A stretch of 6,597 nt of DNA, from contig CALFYA010000093.1 in the NCBI GenBank assembly GCA_937952925.1, positions 1 to 6,597 on the forward strand. Direction: 5' to 3'. Origin of the DNA: an uncultured Moraxellaceae bacterium. Its GTDB lineage: Bacteria > Pseudomonadota > Gammaproteobacteria > Pseudomonadales > Moraxellaceae. The notes under the pieces were generated by a model, which did not search any database, had not been told where the DNA came from, and worked only from the letters and a program-made list of their open reading frames with translations. Each line of letters begins with the position of its first letter. Position 1 is the first letter of the stretch. The translations under genes and the position numbers were made by a program. Positions 5,907 through 6,597 of the stretch are shown one piece after another.

Positions 5907-6597
5907 AAAGCCATACCAGTTGCTGTGAGCAGATCATGTTGGCGAAACGAAAAGGCTTGTCCTTGCCCAATCACAATATGATCCACAATCTCAACATCAA
6001 TCAGGGCAAGCACACCACACAGTTGTTGTGTGAGCGCAATATCGGCGGCCGATGCGGTCGCTTGGGCATCCGGATGATTGTGCGCCACAATCAGATGGGT
6101 GGCTTGATGTACCAGCGCACGGCTCATAATTTCACGGATATGCACGGTACAGCGAGTGGTCGTCCCCCAAAACAAGGTTTCAAAGGCCAAGAGTTTGAGT
6201 TGACTATCCAAAAACAACACCGCAAACACTTCACGAGTTTCGGTGCGTAGTTGTTGGGTGAGATAACCAATCACCTGATCAGGCTGATCTAGACAAATGC
6301 CTTGGCGCAGCTCAGCCTCTACATAGCGCCGACCCAGCTCCAATGCTGCAATCAGTTGGCTGTATTTGGCTGATCCAATCCCGTGGCAGGCCATCACACG
6401 TTCGGCAGGTGCGGCCAGTAATTCATGCAGGCTGCCAAACTCAACCAGTAGCAAGCGCGCCAGATCTAGCGCGGAGGCTTTGGCTGTGCCTGTCCGCAAA
6501 AAAATCGCCAGTAGCTCAGCATCGGACAGGACAGCAGCGCCGTGTTGGAGCAGTCGTTCGCGTGGGCGCTCTTGGGCAGGCCATGCGTGGATGGGTA
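5903..6597 (-). CDS. radC: RadC family protein (JAB/MPN domain), 5' end outside window
   Basis: The frame is open from the right edge to a TGA at 5905-5903, giving 230 residues; no start codon occurs in frame before the edge, so the first few residues lie outside. The N-terminal part shows the family opening WPAQERPRERLLQHG (5-19) and LSDAELLAIFLRTG, then a helix-hairpin-helix GIGSAKY (72-78). The C-terminal JAB/MPN part has E139, H172 and H174 (AHNHP), S182 and D185 in the H-x-H-x7-S-x2-D spacing of a metal site. Despite its name, a DNA-repair role of RadC is doubtful and its enzymatic activity is unsettled. Two spots differ from the usual consensus: HNHPDA where HNHPSG is common, and VHIREI where VYPREI is common. 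Length is close to E. coli RadC (222). Confidence 0.92.
   Translation of the reverse strand, partial: PIHAWPAQERPRERLLQHGAAVLSDAELLAIFLRTGTAKASALDLARLLLVEFGSLHELLAAPAERVMACHGIGSAKYSQLIAALELGRRYVEAELRQGICLDQPDQVIGYLTQQLRTETREVFAVLFLDSQLKLLAFETLFWGTTTRCTVHIREIMSRALVHQATHLIVAHNHPDAQATASAADIALTQQLCGVLALIDVEIVDHIVIGQGQAFSFRQHDLLTATGMAF

Noticed and set aside
1734..6280. CACCTGATC occurring at 1734-1742, 2022-2030 and 6272-6280, considered as an uptake or Chi-like repeat
   Set aside because: All three copies lie in coding DNA; on the coding strand they read Asp-Gln-Val in the same frame (DQVV, DQVI, DQVI), so shared codons explain them. Three copies are too few to infer a motif.
1..6597. Search for tRNA, CRISPR array, insertion sequence ends, attachment sites or defence genes
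   Set aside because: I saw no cloverleaf-like T-loop sequence, regularly spaced repeats, transposase motifs or direct terminal repeats; nearly all bases are accounted for by housekeeping-type genes.

Overview
The window looks like ordinary chromosomal DNA from a gammaproteobacterium. MnmC, YciB, YciI, an RNase AM-type PHP protein and RadC all resemble their gammaproteobacterial counterparts. From protein flavour and gene order, a member of Moraxellaceae (Acinetobacter relatives with fairly balanced base composition) is my best guess, but this is inference and I could not test it. Coding density is very high. I see no tRNA, rRNA, CRISPR array, insertion sequence or phage gene.

Layout from left to right. 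(1) Positions 1-281 (+) hold the 3' end of a phosphodiester glycosidase-like (DUF2233/NAGPA-type) gene. Its stop overlaps the stop of a convergent short-chain dehydrogenase (278-1105, -). That dehydrogenase has its own plausible sigma-70-like promoter, whose -35 half lies on a clean inverted repeat. (2) A compact four-gene minus-strand unit runs yciB (4278-3727), yciI (3716-3411), a signal-peptide/coiled-coil/membrane-anchor protein (3414-3028), then mnmC (3023-1203). Its junctions are a Shine-Dalgarno site fused to a stop codon, an ATGA overlap and a 4-base gap, which suggests one transcript with coupled translation. (3) Divergent from yciB is a PHP-domain 5'-3' exoribonuclease of the RNase AM (Rnm/YciV/TrpH) type (4401-5255, +). 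(4) Convergent with it, again through a TTAG stop overlap, is an unrecognised small exported protein (5803-5252, -). (5) A 93-base gap with a bulged hairpin and a possible tiny hydrophobic reading frame separates it from radC (-), which runs off the right edge.

Functionally the genes are mostly housekeeping: wobble-uridine tRNA modification (MnmC), inner-membrane and envelope maintenance (YciB and the coiled-coil protein), RNA 5'-end maturation (Rnm-like) and a RadC family JAB-domain protein. In E. coli yciI, yciB and yciV/rnm also lie in the same part of the chromosome (tonB-trp region), so this looks like a compacted version of an old neighbourhood. I found no convincing new multi-gene system. 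The points worth a second look are the SH3-less YgiM-like protein inside the operon, the operator-like palindrome before the dehydrogenase, the two identical convergent stop overlaps, and the small hydrophobic frame after radC.
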